A DNA stretch of 41,900 nucleotides from an uncultured Treponema sp. (GTDB taxonomy: Bacteria > Spirochaetota > Spirochaetia > Treponematales > Treponemataceae), in assembly GCA_949299755.1 (NCBI GenBank), contig CASGBA010000015.1, positions 1-41,900 of the forward strand, in the 5' to 3' direction. The notes beneath the pieces were generated by a model. It saw nothing but the letters and a program-made list of their open reading frames with translations, ran no database searches and was not told the origin of the DNA. The translations under genes and the position numbers were made by a program. Of this stretch, positions 33,935 to 41,900 are shown piece by piece. Position 1 is the first letter of the stretch; each line of letters opens with the position of its first letter.

Positions 33935-35263
33935 ATGGAAATCGGTATTAGTTTTAGGATTAAAAAATTCACCCACTTTGATTTTACGTTGTGTTTTTCT
34001 GTACTTGCTTTGACAATCATCGGGATATTGTTTATTTATTCTTCCGGCATTAACTCCTCCGGCGAATCCGTATCAATTGAATACATAAAACAAATATTCT
34101 GGGCCGCAAGCGGATTTATCATCCTTCTTTTTATATCCATAAATGACTACAGAAGAATTGCCGACAGAACTTTCATCTTATTCCTGATAATGATTGTAAT
34201 GCTTATATATACAAGGTTGTTCGGACGTTATGTGAACGGGGCAAAAAGTTGGATAGGTGTAGGTGAGCTGGGAATCCAACCCTCCGAATTTTCAAAAATT
34301 ATATACATACTTTATCTTGCCCATTATCTTAATACTTCCGAGAAAAATGAAAAGCAATTCACCAGGTTTGCCAAAGCCGGAATTATTATGGCGGTTCCCA
34401 TGGTTTTAATTCTTTCCCAGCCGGATTTAGGGACAAGCTCCGTATTTTTTCCGATATTCTTAACCATGTGTTTTATGGCGGGAATACCTTTAAGATATAT
34501 TTTCATGGTATTCATGTTCGGTGTTTGCACAATTGTTTTTACAATCCTGCCTTACTGGGATGATATTGTGTTGGGGCGTTCTCTTCCGGTAATGCGTGTA
34601 TTCACCGATTTCAGGATTACACTTGTGGCTGTCATTGTTCTTTCTTTCATATTAGCCTTGTCCATGGCAGGCCGGTTTACCTTTAAGGCAAAATACTACT
34701 ATTGGATTGCCTATGGCACGGGAATTGTCCTGGCCTCCCTTATCGCTTCTCTGGCAGGCAACAAGGTGCTGAAAGAATACCAAATTATGCGTCTGGTTAT
34801 TTTCCTTAACCCGTACATAGATGAGAGGGGGGCAGGATGGAATATAATTCAATCCCTTACGGCAATCGGTTCCGGCGGTTTATTTGGACGCGGATTCTTG
34901 AATGGAACCCAAAGTCATTACAGGTTCCTGCCCCAGCAGAGCACCGACTTTATTTTCAGTATTTTAACTGAAGAATGGGGATTCATCGGCGGAATCATAG
35001 TTTTTATCCTTTACGGAATAATTTTCAAAAGAGGACTCAATATCATGAAAAACGCCGGAAATAATTTTGGTTCCCTGGCGGCTTGTGGTATTGTGACAAT
35101 GTTTGCCTTTCATTTTATGGTCAATATAGGAATGGTTATGGGAACAATGCCCGTAACAGGCATTCCGCTTCTTTTTCTTTCATACGGCGGTTCCTCGCTT
35201 TGGACCGCAATGACGGCGGTGGGGATACTTATGAGCGTCAATATGAGGAGGCTGGAAGGATAG
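33935..35263 (+). CDS. rodA: Peptidoglycan glycosyltransferase RodA
   Basis: The product is 442 residues with about ten membrane segments, of the SEDS family. Recognisable SEDS features are KSWIGVGELGIQPSEFSKI, FQP-like SQPDLGTSSVF, and the terminal HFMVNIGMVMGTMPVTGIPLLFLSYGG. A loop of about 90 residues between the central segments is longer than in E. coli RodA. It polymerises glycan strands with PBP2. It has an AGGAA ribosome site four bases after the PBP2 stop. It ends the elongasome series; a gap of 74 bases and a separate gene follow. Confidence 0.95.
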   Translation: MEIGISFRIKKFTHFDFTLCFSVLALTIIGILFIYSSGINSSGESVSIEYIKQIFWAASGFIILLFISINDYRRIADRTFILFLIMIVMLIYTRLFGRYVNGAKSWIGVGELGIQPSEFSKIIYILYLAHYLNTSEKNEKQFTRFAKAGIIMAVPMVLILSQPDLGTSSVFFPIFLTMCFMAGIPLRYIFMVFMFGVCTIVFTILPYWDDIVLGRSLPVMRVFTDFRITLVAVIVLSFILALSMAGRFTFKAKYYYWIAYGTGIVLASLIASLAGNKVLKEYQIMRLVIFLNPYIDERGAGWNIIQSLTAIGSGGLFGRGFLNGTQSHYRFLPQQSTDFIFSILTEEWGFIGGIIVFILYGIIFKRGLNIMKNAGNNFGSLAACGIVTMFAFHFMVNIGMVMGTMPVTGIPLLFLSYGGSSLWTAMTAVGILMSVNMRRLEG

Positions 35264-35337
35264 GGAATAAAACAGGGTTGGCTACAAATTCTGTATCATT
35301 TTATATACATACTTAATATTTTTTATAGGAGAATGCT

Positions 35338-36393
35338 TTGCGTTATTATACAGCCGGGATAATAGGAACAGGTAGAATCGGTTTTTCACTGGGCTACGAC
35401 AAAAAACGAGAGCAACCTGCATCCCATTCTTCAGCTCTGGCCGCCAACAAACGTATTAAAATCACAGCCGGCTGTGACACTGACAGCGGCAATCTGGAAG
35501 CCTGGCATAAAGCTTTTCCATCCGCTAAAATCTTTTCAACTCCGGAAGCTTATTTTGCATATGAAGACACACCTGATATAACTGTTGTGGCAGTAAATGA
35601 AAAATCCCATCTTCCTGTGGCTATGCAAACCCTGGCTTCAAACACAAAACTTCTTATTCTGGAAAAACCGGTAGCCCTAAACATGAAAGAAGGATTGGAA
35701 TTGGCCACAGCCGCGGAAAAATCGGGAACGGCGGTTCTTATAAACCACGAAAGGCGATTTGCATCCGATTACAGGCTGGCAAAATGCATAATCGCCGGCG
35801 GAGAAATAGGGGAAATCCAAACGGTCCGGGCTGTTCTTTGTTCCGGTTTGGCGGTATATTCCCCGGAAGAAGAAGAGACAGGCGCTTACAGTCTTCTTCA
35901 TGACGGAACCCATCTAATTGATATTGTTCATTTTTTATTGGAACCGGAAGTTTTTTCCGGCCCGGAACGCGGATTACGGAATCCCCGGGTTTCCTTTTTT
36001 TCCGAGGATAAAAAAGTACGCAATATTTCCGCCTTTTACCAGCTTGAAAACGGAATCCAAATCACAATTGAAATTTCAGGCAGAAGCAGGTTCTTTGATT
36101 TTTATCTGGACATTACAGGCACGACAGGAAGGATAAAGATAAGCAACGGATTCGCCGCCCAATACACGAGAAAAGAGTCAAAGCTGTATTCCGGATTTTA
36201 TTCGCTTGCCGGAAACAAATCTGTCCGGTTCCCGAAAAAAACCGGATATTTCAGTAACATGATAAAAAATGCCGTTGGTTTCCTTGACGGAAATGAAAAA
36301 ATATTTTCTTCCCTGGAAGACGGGCTGAAAGCTTTAAGGGCAATTGAGGAAATTAAATCCTGCATAAAAAAACACTCCAAGCGAAATGAATAA
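35338..36393 (+). CDS. Gfo/Idh/MocA-family NAD(P)-dependent oxidoreductase
   Basis: The product is 351 residues. The N-terminal Rossmann fold has the dinucleotide motif GIIGTGRIGFSLG, the signature EKPVAL (Lys-Pro) follows near residue 105, and the C-terminal part has the catalytic region LLHDGTHLIDIVH. Family members reduce or oxidise sugars, inositols or similar polyols with NAD(P); the substrate cannot be told here. The start is TTG at 35338, six bases after AGGAG. No in-frame ATG is near (the ATG at 35334 is in another frame). It has its own position after rodA; no further partner gene is seen. Confidence 0.87.
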   Translation: MRYYTAGIIGTGRIGFSLGYDKKREQPASHSSALAANKRIKITAGCDTDSGNLEAWHKAFPSAKIFSTPEAYFAYEDTPDITVVAVNEKSHLPVAMQTLASNTKLLILEKPVALNMKEGLELATAAEKSGTAVLINHERRFASDYRLAKCIIAGGEIGEIQTVRAVLCSGLAVYSPEEEETGAYSLLHDGTHLIDIVHFLLEPEVFSGPERGLRNPRVSFFSEDKKVRNISAFYQLENGIQITIEISGRSRFFDFYLDITGTTGRIKISNGFAAQYTRKESKLYSGFYSLAGNKSVRFPKKTGYFSNMIKNAVGFLDGNEKIFSSLEDGLKALRAIEEIKSCIKKHSKRNE

Positions 36394-36482
36394 AAAACAC
36401 AGGAAAGAAAGAGGATATACCGCAAGGGCGGAGCATATTTTTCATATATTTTACTGCGTATAATGTATGTTCTGTTCATTTT

Positions 36483-36551
36483 AAGGGTTGTTGCGGGGAT
36501 TGGATTGATTCGGATTAATCATTAATCACGGAAATCGCGGGAACCCTTTTT
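36483..36551. terminator. Possible bidirectional terminator between convergent genes
   Basis: AAGGGTT (36483-36489) can pair with AACCCTT (36542-36548), enclosing a small perfect hairpin (GATTAA-TCA-TTAATC). T5 follows on the plus strand, and the minus strand reads AACCCTTAAAA after the stem. The large enclosed loop makes it a modest candidate. Confidence 0.4.
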
Positions 36552-37517
36552 CTATTCTTCCGTACCGTTGTTTTTAAACAGACTATAAATATCCAAAACG
36601 GACTGGCTTCCTGTTACCCAGTTTCTCCCGGATTCAGAAACAATTCCATATATCCTGGATTCTGTTTCCTGTGCGGCTGTTGTTCCTCCGGTAAAAATAA
36701 GACCGAAATAAAATGTAATGTTCCTGTCGTAACCTGTGGTACATACTATTTCAAATAATTTCTCAAACGGAAGATTTGTTATATCAGTGCATTCAAGACC
36801 GGAAACCATTCTTTCTGTTTTTTCGATTAAAACGGAATCGGATTTATTACTTGTGCCGGTGGAAAAAACCGCCTGAATATATTCCCGCTGTCCCCCCTCC
36901 TCCCGGGAACCGGGATTAAAATCCCTGAAAACTATCCGCTGTATATTCCCGAGAATTCCCTGGGTAAAAATATTTCTGAATGGAGATCTGTTAATCCAGG
37001 TCTTTAATGCGGCGATATTCTCAACAGTGAGACCGGGGACAGAAAAAAAATCCTCCGTCTTGAAAATTCCCGAAGGAAGCTTTACATACCGGAATCCGCC
37101 GCCGGCCTCAGCCCTGTCCGCATATATAGTCCCGGCACTTATAGAATTTTCACTGAAAAAAGAAATTTTCAGGAGAAAGTCCAATCCTTCCGTGGTAGGC
37201 ACGGGCCTTAAAAACCTGTCTTTTAATGAAACAGCGGAAAGGAAATCCCGGATTTTATAAGCGTCCGCAGGATATCTTGTAGTCCCGTCGAAAACAAGCT
37301 CCCAGGTTTCAGCGGTTCCAGCCTTCCTTTCCAAGATCACCGGTATATTGAAACCGTCCTCGATTGTGACGGAGAAAACCTCCTCCGCCTTCTGGAAGTC
37401 CGCCAGCCTGACTTTTTCCCCAGGCACAAAAAGCGGATTTTTAAAAATAACCGGGAGAAAGACAGCACACGCCAGAAGAAAAACAGAAACTAGAATATAA
37501 ATATATTTACTCATCAC
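36552..37517 (-). CDS. DUF4340-family membrane-anchored protein
   Basis: The product is 321 residues. It has an N-terminal membrane segment (residues about 4-25) and a soluble, probably external domain in which the repeated DUF4340 pattern (ILERKAGTAETWEL, YPADAYKIRDFLSAV) can be seen. Such proteins commonly lie next to GldG-type proteins, as here, and are thought to be accessory parts of an uncharacterised ABC-type membrane complex. Its ATG overlaps the gldG-like stop by 11 bases, with GGGGACAGTG as ribosome site. The last 60 residues have no recognisable motif. It is followed directly by a possible terminator. Confidence 0.85.
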   Translation of the reverse strand: MMSKYIYILVSVFLLACAVFLPVIFKNPLFVPGEKVRLADFQKAEEVFSVTIEDGFNIPVILERKAGTAETWELVFDGTTRYPADAYKIRDFLSAVSLKDRFLRPVPTTEGLDFLLKISFFSENSISAGTIYADRAEAGGGFRYVKLPSGIFKTEDFFSVPGLTVENIAALKTWINRSPFRNIFTQGILGNIQRIVFRDFNPGSREEGGQREYIQAVFSTGTSNKSDSVLIEKTERMVSGLECTDITNLPFEKLFEIVCTTGYDRNITFYFGLIFTGGTTAAQETESRIYGIVSESGRNWVTGSQSVLDIYSLFKNNGTEE

Positions 37518-39495
37518 TGTCCCCTGTCACTGCCCGCTTTTTTGTTTCCAGTAAATCCAAAAGTCCGTCCCTGTGCCAAAGCCAGTCCACACAATTAATC
37601 AAAAGCCGGGCATTTTCACCTTGGAACACCATTTCCTGTAAATCTGAAACACAAAGACTGTCAGCAAAAAATGCTATCCTCTGGCCAGCGGACAGGTTTA
37701 TAATTCCGGCAGTACCACCGTCCTGAGAAAACCCTTCCCCCCTTTCTTCAGTTACAGAGCCGGCGTTAACATCGATGCCATCATCGTTACTCCAAAAATA
37801 ACAGAAAACGGGCGGCGAATTTTCAGCCGAAGATACTTCCTCTTCCATTCCGGAAAGCACTGAAACAGAACCGGAAAAAGGAGAGGCATCAAAGGGATAG
37901 GCATCCTCAGGAAGAAGTTTTCCGCCCGGCAATGTCAATGAAAAACTTTTTCCTGAACAGGCAGTTTGAACCGAAGTCCCGCACAGTGCCCCAGGCCAGA
38001 AAAAACATAATTCCCTTATACCGGAAAAAACCGGATGAATTGAAACATTCTTTCTGTCCAGAGGATTCTGTCCCGGGTTTACCGGGGAAAATTTCACCCA
38101 AAAAGGATAACTGGGGTTTACAATTTTCGAACCGTCACCGGAAACCATTGGTATCCGGTAACAGGAACCAGGATCATACACGGCGGAAGAAAGAAATTTT
38201 ATACCCAGAAATTCTTCTAAAAAATCAAAGTAAAATGTGTTCCCCTCAATATTATCCCGGACAATCCATGAATTATCCGGGATAAACCTGGAGGAAAAAA
38301 ACACCACCCTTCCGCCATTCAATAAAAATTCTTTCAAGACCGATGAAAAAAACTCATCAGTTTTTTTCCCCGGTGTAATATTGTTTTGCATACTGTCTGT
38401 AAAAAATGAAGGAAGCCCGGCAACCACCAATGGCACCTCAGGATTTAAATTTTCAGGCAGGGAAACCGGGACAACAATATATCCGGCGGAATTCAATATG
38501 CCGGATAAAAGTGAATATGAAGCACCGGAGTTTCCGGATCCAAAAACAAGAACCTGCACTGATTTTTGCACCGGTCCTCCATCCATTAACCTTATGATGT
38601 TGTATTCGAATTCATCTGGAACCGGTGCAAGGGGAATAATGTGGGCAAAGTTCAGGGAACGGATTGTAAAAACAGGCGTTCCCTTGTAAGGGTATTCCGG
38701 CTCCGATGCAGTAAAGGGTTGTCGGGCAACTTCCGCGGAAATTTTCCCGCCGGATATACTGACAAGGGCCCGCATTTGGGATTCTATTAAAACCGAATCG
38801 GCACTTTTATCCGGAAAAAACACAGGCAAGAGGATTCCTGTTTGTTTACGGTAGATTATAGAACAGTTTTCATTTAAATCCGATTCCAATATTTTTTTTG
38901 AATACCCGGATAAAGAATATTTTTTACCCTTTGTAAAATCATAATCAAAATGAAAATAAAACAGAAGGTAACACAGGGATACCGTTGACACAAAAAAACA
39001 TGCCAGCCTTATTGTTTCTTCCAATCTGAGTTTTTCCCTGGTTTTTCCATTTCGAATGAAAGCGGGTAAACCCGCATAGAAAATCATTGCGACGCAAAAA
39101 GGACAAAAGAAAAACCGGGAATCAAAAAAAGACCGGGAACAAAGCACTGTTCCAACAGAGAAGAAAGGGACAAAAAAAACACAGGATATAATAAAGCTGA
39201 AAAATAAAGATGTTTTTTTACAAAAAGCGTTCCGGCAGAAAAACACAAAGGAACATAACATAAAACAGGCAATGGCCGTAAATGGCACTATCAAAAAGAG
39301 GAAAGGCAAAGGCGAATTAAAAAAAATAAACAAGGAGAATATTGCCGGGAAAAATATCTGAAGAAAAAAAAGCAGAAAGGTTTTCCGGAAGGACAAAATG
39401 GAAACCTTCCGCAGTCCCTTCCTGCAAAAACCCGGAAAAAAAACAAAGGAAAACAATACACATAAAAAAGGAATTACAAAAATCCAGGAAATCAT
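37507..39495 (-). CDS. GldG-like membrane protein with extended N-terminal membrane region
   Basis: The product is 662 residues. Residues about 1-185 hold roughly six membrane segments, followed by the GldG-type entry motif (FTKGKKYSLSGYSKKILE) and a long external domain with an alpha/beta core (GGRVVFFSSRFIPDNSW, a segment around residues 405-425) typical of the ABC-type gliding-motility auxiliary family. A last hydrophobic helix, usual at the C-terminus of GldG, is replaced by a charged tail with VDWLWHRDGLLDLLETKKR. The ATPase (GldA-type) partner is not in this window. The gene follows rnz by six bases with no clear ribosome site, so it is probably coupled. Function unknown. Confidence 0.75.
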   Translation of the reverse strand: MISWIFVIPFLCVLFSFVFFPGFCRKGLRKVSILSFRKTFLLFFLQIFFPAIFSLFIFFNSPLPFLFLIVPFTAIACFMLCSFVFFCRNAFCKKTSLFFSFIISCVFFVPFFSVGTVLCSRSFFDSRFFFCPFCVAMIFYAGLPAFIRNGKTREKLRLEETIRLACFFVSTVSLCYLLFYFHFDYDFTKGKKYSLSGYSKKILESDLNENCSIIYRKQTGILLPVFFPDKSADSVLIESQMRALVSISGGKISAEVARQPFTASEPEYPYKGTPVFTIRSLNFAHIIPLAPVPDEFEYNIIRLMDGGPVQKSVQVLVFGSGNSGASYSLLSGILNSAGYIVVPVSLPENLNPEVPLVVAGLPSFFTDSMQNNITPGKKTDEFFSSVLKEFLLNGGRVVFFSSRFIPDNSWIVRDNIEGNTFYFDFLEEFLGIKFLSSAVYDPGSCYRIPMVSGDGSKIVNPSYPFWVKFSPVNPGQNPLDRKNVSIHPVFSGIRELCFFWPGALCGTSVQTACSGKSFSLTLPGGKLLPEDAYPFDASPFSGSVSVLSGMEEEVSSAENSPPVFCYFWSNDDGIDVNAGSVTEERGEGFSQDGGTAGIINLSAGQRIAFFADSLCVSDLQEMVFQGENARLLINCVDWLWHRDGLLDLLETKKRAVTGDSDE

Positions 39496-39501
39496 TAATA
39501 T

Positions 39502-40434
39502 TCAGTCTTCATATTCTATCGGGAAAACCATTCTGTCCTTTGTCAAAACCGATTCAGGAAAAACAGCCCTGGCCTCTTCAAGCAGCTTTTTTAAATCGGA
39601 ATCCGTATATCTTGGGCTGTAATGAATTAACCCCAATTTTTTTACTCCGGCAGCTTTAGCAAGACCGGCGGCTTGGAAGGCGGTCATATGTTTTTTTTCC
39701 GAGGCAGTCTCTGACAGCTCCTGGTCAAACATACCCTCGCAAATGAAGAGATCCGAATCCTTTACCTCTCCGGCGATGGACGGAATTGCAACAGAATCTG
39801 TAACATAGCTGAATTTTCTCCCGTGCCTGGGAGCGCCCATAACCTGTTCCGGTTTAACAATGGAACCGTCCAAAGCCGTAACAGACTCCCCTTTTTGCAG
39901 CTTAGACCACAAGGGGCCGCAGGGCACGCCCATTTCCAGAGCCTTGTCCGGATTAAAGGCTCCGGGTCTCGGATGTTCCACAAAACTATATCCGACGCAA
40001 ACCTTCGTATGTTTTAAAGGAAAAGAGAAAACATCAAAATCCTGCCCGGAAAAAACGCAGCCGGAAACAGAAGGGTTTATTTCTTCCACAATTATGTCAT
40101 AATTTATATACATATCTAGAATTTTTCTATTGGCATTCACATATTCCGCGGTTTTAGGTGGCCCGAAAATATATAAAGGTTCTTCCCTGTCAACCTGGGA
40201 AGAAAGCATTAAAAGGCCGGGCAAGCCTGTCACATGGTCGGCATGTGTATGGGATATAAATATAGCGTTTATTTTCTTCCAACGGAGGTTAAGCCGTCTT
40301 AAGGAAACCTGGGTACCTTCTCCGCAGTCAAAAAGAAAAATGTCGCCTTCCCTTCTCAGCAGTACGGAAGTCAAATGCCTGTAGGGTAACGGCATCATGC
40401 CGCCGCAACCAAGGATAAAAGCCTCAAAATTCAT
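39502..40434 (-). CDS. rnz: Ribonuclease Z
   Basis: The product is 310 residues. It cuts the 3' trailer from tRNA precursors. The MBL-fold motif HTHADH (His62, His64, Asp66, His67) is present, along with the RNase Z features FDCGEGTQ, a flexible-arm region around YSFVEHPRPGAF, and the downstream histidine in LIHYSPRY. The start is ATG 40434 (MNFEAFILGCGG); the longer frame to 40470 runs through the -35 and -10 boxes of the promoter, so it is rejected. There is no Shine-Dalgarno, and the -10 box ends seven bases upstream, suggesting a leaderless message. It leads the GldG-like/DUF4340 operon. Confidence 0.93.
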   Translation of the reverse strand: MNFEAFILGCGGMMPLPYRHLTSVLLRREGDIFLFDCGEGTQVSLRRLNLRWKKINAIFISHTHADHVTGLPGLLMLSSQVDREEPLYIFGPPKTAEYVNANRKILDMYINYDIIVEEINPSVSGCVFSGQDFDVFSFPLKHTKVCVGYSFVEHPRPGAFNPDKALEMGVPCGPLWSKLQKGESVTALDGSIVKPEQVMGAPRHGRKFSYVTDSVAIPSIAGEVKDSDLFICEGMFDQELSETASEKKHMTAFQAAGLAKAAGVKKLGLIHYSPRYTDSDLKKLLEEARAVFPESVLTKDRMVFPIEYED

Positions 40435-40441
40435 GGAAATA

Positions 40442-40470
40442 AGTATACATGAAATAAATACCCTTGACAA
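40442..40470 (-). promoter_or_regulatory. Predicted rnz promoter (possibly leaderless)
   Basis: On the minus strand TTGTCA (40470-40465), 17-base spacer, TATACT (40447-40442). The ATG begins at 40434, so transcription should start at or within a few bases of it. Confidence 0.7.
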
Positions 40471-40491
40471 TGTACGGAAATGTGCTAAATT
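40464..40491 (+). promoter_or_regulatory. Predicted divergent promoter of the hydrolase gene (possibly leaderless)
   Basis: TTGACA (40464-40469), 16-base spacer, TAAATT (40486-40491; 4 of 6 match). The -35 box overlaps the rnz -35 box in one palindromic heptamer TTGACAA/TTGTCAA. ATG is at 40500 with no ribosome site. Confidence 0.55.
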
Positions 40492-40499
40492 TATTTACC

Positions 40500-41288
40500 A
40501 TGTTAAATGCACTTCTTATTATAGATCCTCAAAATGATTTTTGTGACCCGAAAGGCGCTCTTTCCGTGCCTGGTGCAGTAGACGACTGCATGCGGTTGGT
40601 TAAAATGATTCAGAGAACAGGAGAAAAACTGTCATCAGTATATGTAACTCTGGACACCCATCATCTTTTCCACATAGCTAATCCCAGTTTTTGGGTGGAT
40701 GACAAAGGAAACCATCCGGAACCCTATACTATCATTACTTCTGAGCTGGTAAACAGCGGGAAATTCCGTGCTTCCCTTCCAAAATACCAGAATTATGCGG
40801 TTGAATATGTGGCCACCCTGGAAAAATTGGGAAAATACGACCTGTGCATCTGGCCTCCCCATTGCCTGATAGGAACCTGGGGACACAATGTGTATGAGCC
40901 CCTTTCCAATGAGCTTTTAAAATGGGAAAGCAATTCCCCGGGACGCATTGTGGAATATGCTGAAAAAGGAAGCAACGTCAGGACGGAGCATTACAGCGCC
41001 ATCCGGGCGGAAGTTTCAGACGCCGCGGATCCCATGTCCAGAACGAATTTCGCGCTCATAGAACGGCTGAAGGCGGCGGACAACATAGCCATTGCGGGGG
41101 AAGCTTTCTCCCACTGTGTGGCAAACACAACCAGGGATCTTATAGCCTGTATCCCCACCGAGAAGCTTATAATACTGACTGACGCAAGCTCCAATGTGAC
41201 CGGTTTTGAAACACTGGGGGAAGAATTCCTCAATGAAATGAAAAAGCTGGGCATGAGAACCATGACTACCGAAGAGTTTTTAGCTTAA
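40500..41288 (+). CDS. Isochorismatase/nicotinamidase-family cysteine hydrolase
   Basis: The product is 262 residues, starting MLNALLIIDPQNDF. It is a cysteine hydrolase with the catalytic Asp9 in LLIIDPQNDFC, a lysine in the central EYAEKGSN segment, and nucleophile Cys206 in FSHCVANTTRD, the standard layout of nicotinamidases and related amidases. The metal-binding triad of true nicotinamidases (Asp-x-His-His) may be represented by DTHHLFH at residues about 50-56. Substrate uncertain: nicotinamide or a similar amide. The protein is longer than most family members. A longer frame to 40464 is rejected because it runs through the promoter. It is divergent from rnz and convergent with the FemAB gene, 12 bases between stop codons. 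Confidence 0.82.
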   Translation: MLNALLIIDPQNDFCDPKGALSVPGAVDDCMRLVKMIQRTGEKLSSVYVTLDTHHLFHIANPSFWVDDKGNHPEPYTIITSELVNSGKFRASLPKYQNYAVEYVATLEKLGKYDLCIWPPHCLIGTWGHNVYEPLSNELLKWESNSPGRIVEYAEKGSNVRTEHYSAIRAEVSDAADPMSRTNFALIERLKAADNIAIAGEAFSHCVANTTRDLIACIPTEKLIILTDASSNVTGFETLGEEFLNEMKKLGMRTMTTEEFLA

Positions 41289-41300
41289 TGCTGTTGTCTT

Positions 41301-41900
41301 TCACCGTCTTTTTATGGCCTTTACAACACGCTTGAACCAGAAAAGCCGGAAACCTTCCGCTGTCCGGTAAAGGCTGTACAAGGTGTTTTTCAACGGCACA
41401 TCCAGACTTCCCGTCCGGTGGATTATGTCCCCCCCGAAACCTGTTTTAAACCGGTACAGGCCGTGCATGGGATGTTTTTCATCATCTGTGGGCGGAATGC
41501 CGTAAAAATCGTAGGAAAAACATCCTGCCGATTTTGCATCCTGCATGGCCTTCCATTGCAAAGCATAAGCCGGCATCAAAGACCGTTTTTTGTTGGAAGA
41601 AGCCCCGTATAAATAAACAGCCCTGCCGCCATAAAAAACGGTGATTATGGCTGCCAGTATATCATTTTCATGCTTTGCGGCGTAAAGACGCACATCGGCT
41701 CCGGAGTCTGCGGCTCCTGCCACTTCAAAAAGGGAGCGGTAATAGTTTTTCCCGTGGATGGCTATGCCGTCCCTTTCCGCAGTTTCCTTGTAAAGACCGT
41801 AGAAAATGTCCATGGGGGAAAAACCGTCTTTTTCTTCCAACACATCGGAAGCCCGGAAGCATAAGACTTCCACGCCCTTTTTTTCCGCAAGCCTTATGTT
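41301..41900 (-). CDS. FemAB-family protein, C-terminal part (partial, runs off right edge)
   Basis: The frame is open to the right edge; 199 codons are present in the window. It has the C-terminal GNAT-like fold of FemAB-type aminoacyltransferases: GLYKETAERDGI, LAAIITVFYGGRAVYLYGASSNKKRS, LQWKAMQDAKSAGCFSYDFYGIPP and GLYRFKTGFGGDI. These enzymes add amino acids to the peptide part of lipid-linked peptidoglycan precursors, and some add other amines. The N-terminal domain lies beyond the window. It has no hydrophobic membrane segment in the visible part. Which amino acid is added cannot be told. Related wall genes are nearby, but it is on its own strand. Confidence 0.85.
   Translation of the reverse strand, partial: NIRLAEKKGVEVLCFRASDVLEEKDGFSPMDIFYGLYKETAERDGIAIHGKNYYRSLFEVAGAADSGADVRLYAAKHENDILAAIITVFYGGRAVYLYGASSNKKRSLMPAYALQWKAMQDAKSAGCFSYDFYGIPPTDDEKHPMHGLYRFKTGFGGDIIHRTGSLDVPLKNTLYSLYRTAEGFRLFWFKRVVKAIKRR

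Noticed and set aside
40435-40499. Longer starts for rnz (40470) and the hydrolase (40464)
   Set aside because: Both would begin in the shared -35 element and include the -10 boxes, and the extra residues do not match either family.

Overview
The window looks like a chromosomal segment of a spirochaete of the Treponema type; this is inference from gene content, not a database match. Supporting points are a BspA/TpLRR-type leucine-rich lipoprotein, the block mltG-dnaG-rpoD-zinc-ribbon protein-rnpB-TPR-mreBCD-PBP2-rodA, which resembles the order I recall from Treponema pallidum, several secreted proteins of outer-membrane beta-barrel type, and a GldG/DUF4340 pair. The sequence is moderately GC-rich, with clear AT-rich patches at about 1480-2860 and 11226-11590.

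Left edge to 5.3 kb (accessory, mosaic). On the minus strand lie the 5' end of an unidentified gene, a secreted protein, a TPR protein with near-identical internal DNA repeats, a membrane-anchored protein, and an unusual chimeric gene. The chimera is the N-terminus of a MoxR-type AAA+ ATPase, then a slice of a VWA (CoxE-like) domain, then a caspase-like (clan CD-like) C-terminal region. A decayed UmuC/DinB-family polymerase tail lies directly upstream. A lipoprotein MsrA that stops just after an MsrA-MsrB-type linker and an AEC-family carrier follow.

5.3-14.6 kb: a complete Lsr-type (autoinducer-2 uptake and processing) system. lsrA-C-D-B-F runs on the minus strand to a strong terminator. lsrR-lsrK and a cupin run divergently on the plus strand. 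The intergenic region carries two good sigma70-type promoters and a shared TTTGTATAA element plus palindromes that are candidate LsrR operators. There is no lsrG; the cupin sits where an additional processing enzyme might be expected. Four of six known AI-2 contact positions of LsrB are conserved.

14.6-21.1 kb (cell envelope). lemA and two TPM-domain genes form a minus-strand operon, divergent from an omptin-family outer-membrane protease with both catalytic pairs. Next are a 465-base non-coding stretch with a G9 tract and a beta-helix-repeat gene remnant, an NTF2-like/GGDEF diguanylate cyclase, a small outer-membrane-like protein and an LRR lipoprotein.

21.2-35.3 kb (core): a YkgJ-type protein, an MBL-fold hydrolase, MltG, DnaG primase, the primary sigma factor, a CdsZ-like coiled-coil zinc-ribbon protein, RNase P RNA, a membrane-anchored TPR protein, and the elongasome MreB-MreC-MreD-PBP2-RodA. 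Most reading frames here are tightly packed or overlap by ATGA.

35.3-41.9 kb: a Gfo/Idh/MocA oxidoreductase, then on the minus strand RNase Z, a GldG-like membrane protein and a DUF4340 protein, then a plus-strand isochorismatase-family hydrolase, and the C-terminal part of a FemAB-family protein running off the right edge. RNase Z and the hydrolase are divergent, share one palindromic -35 element, and both have the -10 box only 7-8 nt from ATG with no Shine-Dalgarno; the omptin gene shows the same layout. These three are candidate leaderless mRNAs. No tRNA, rRNA, CRISPR array or insertion sequence was recognised.
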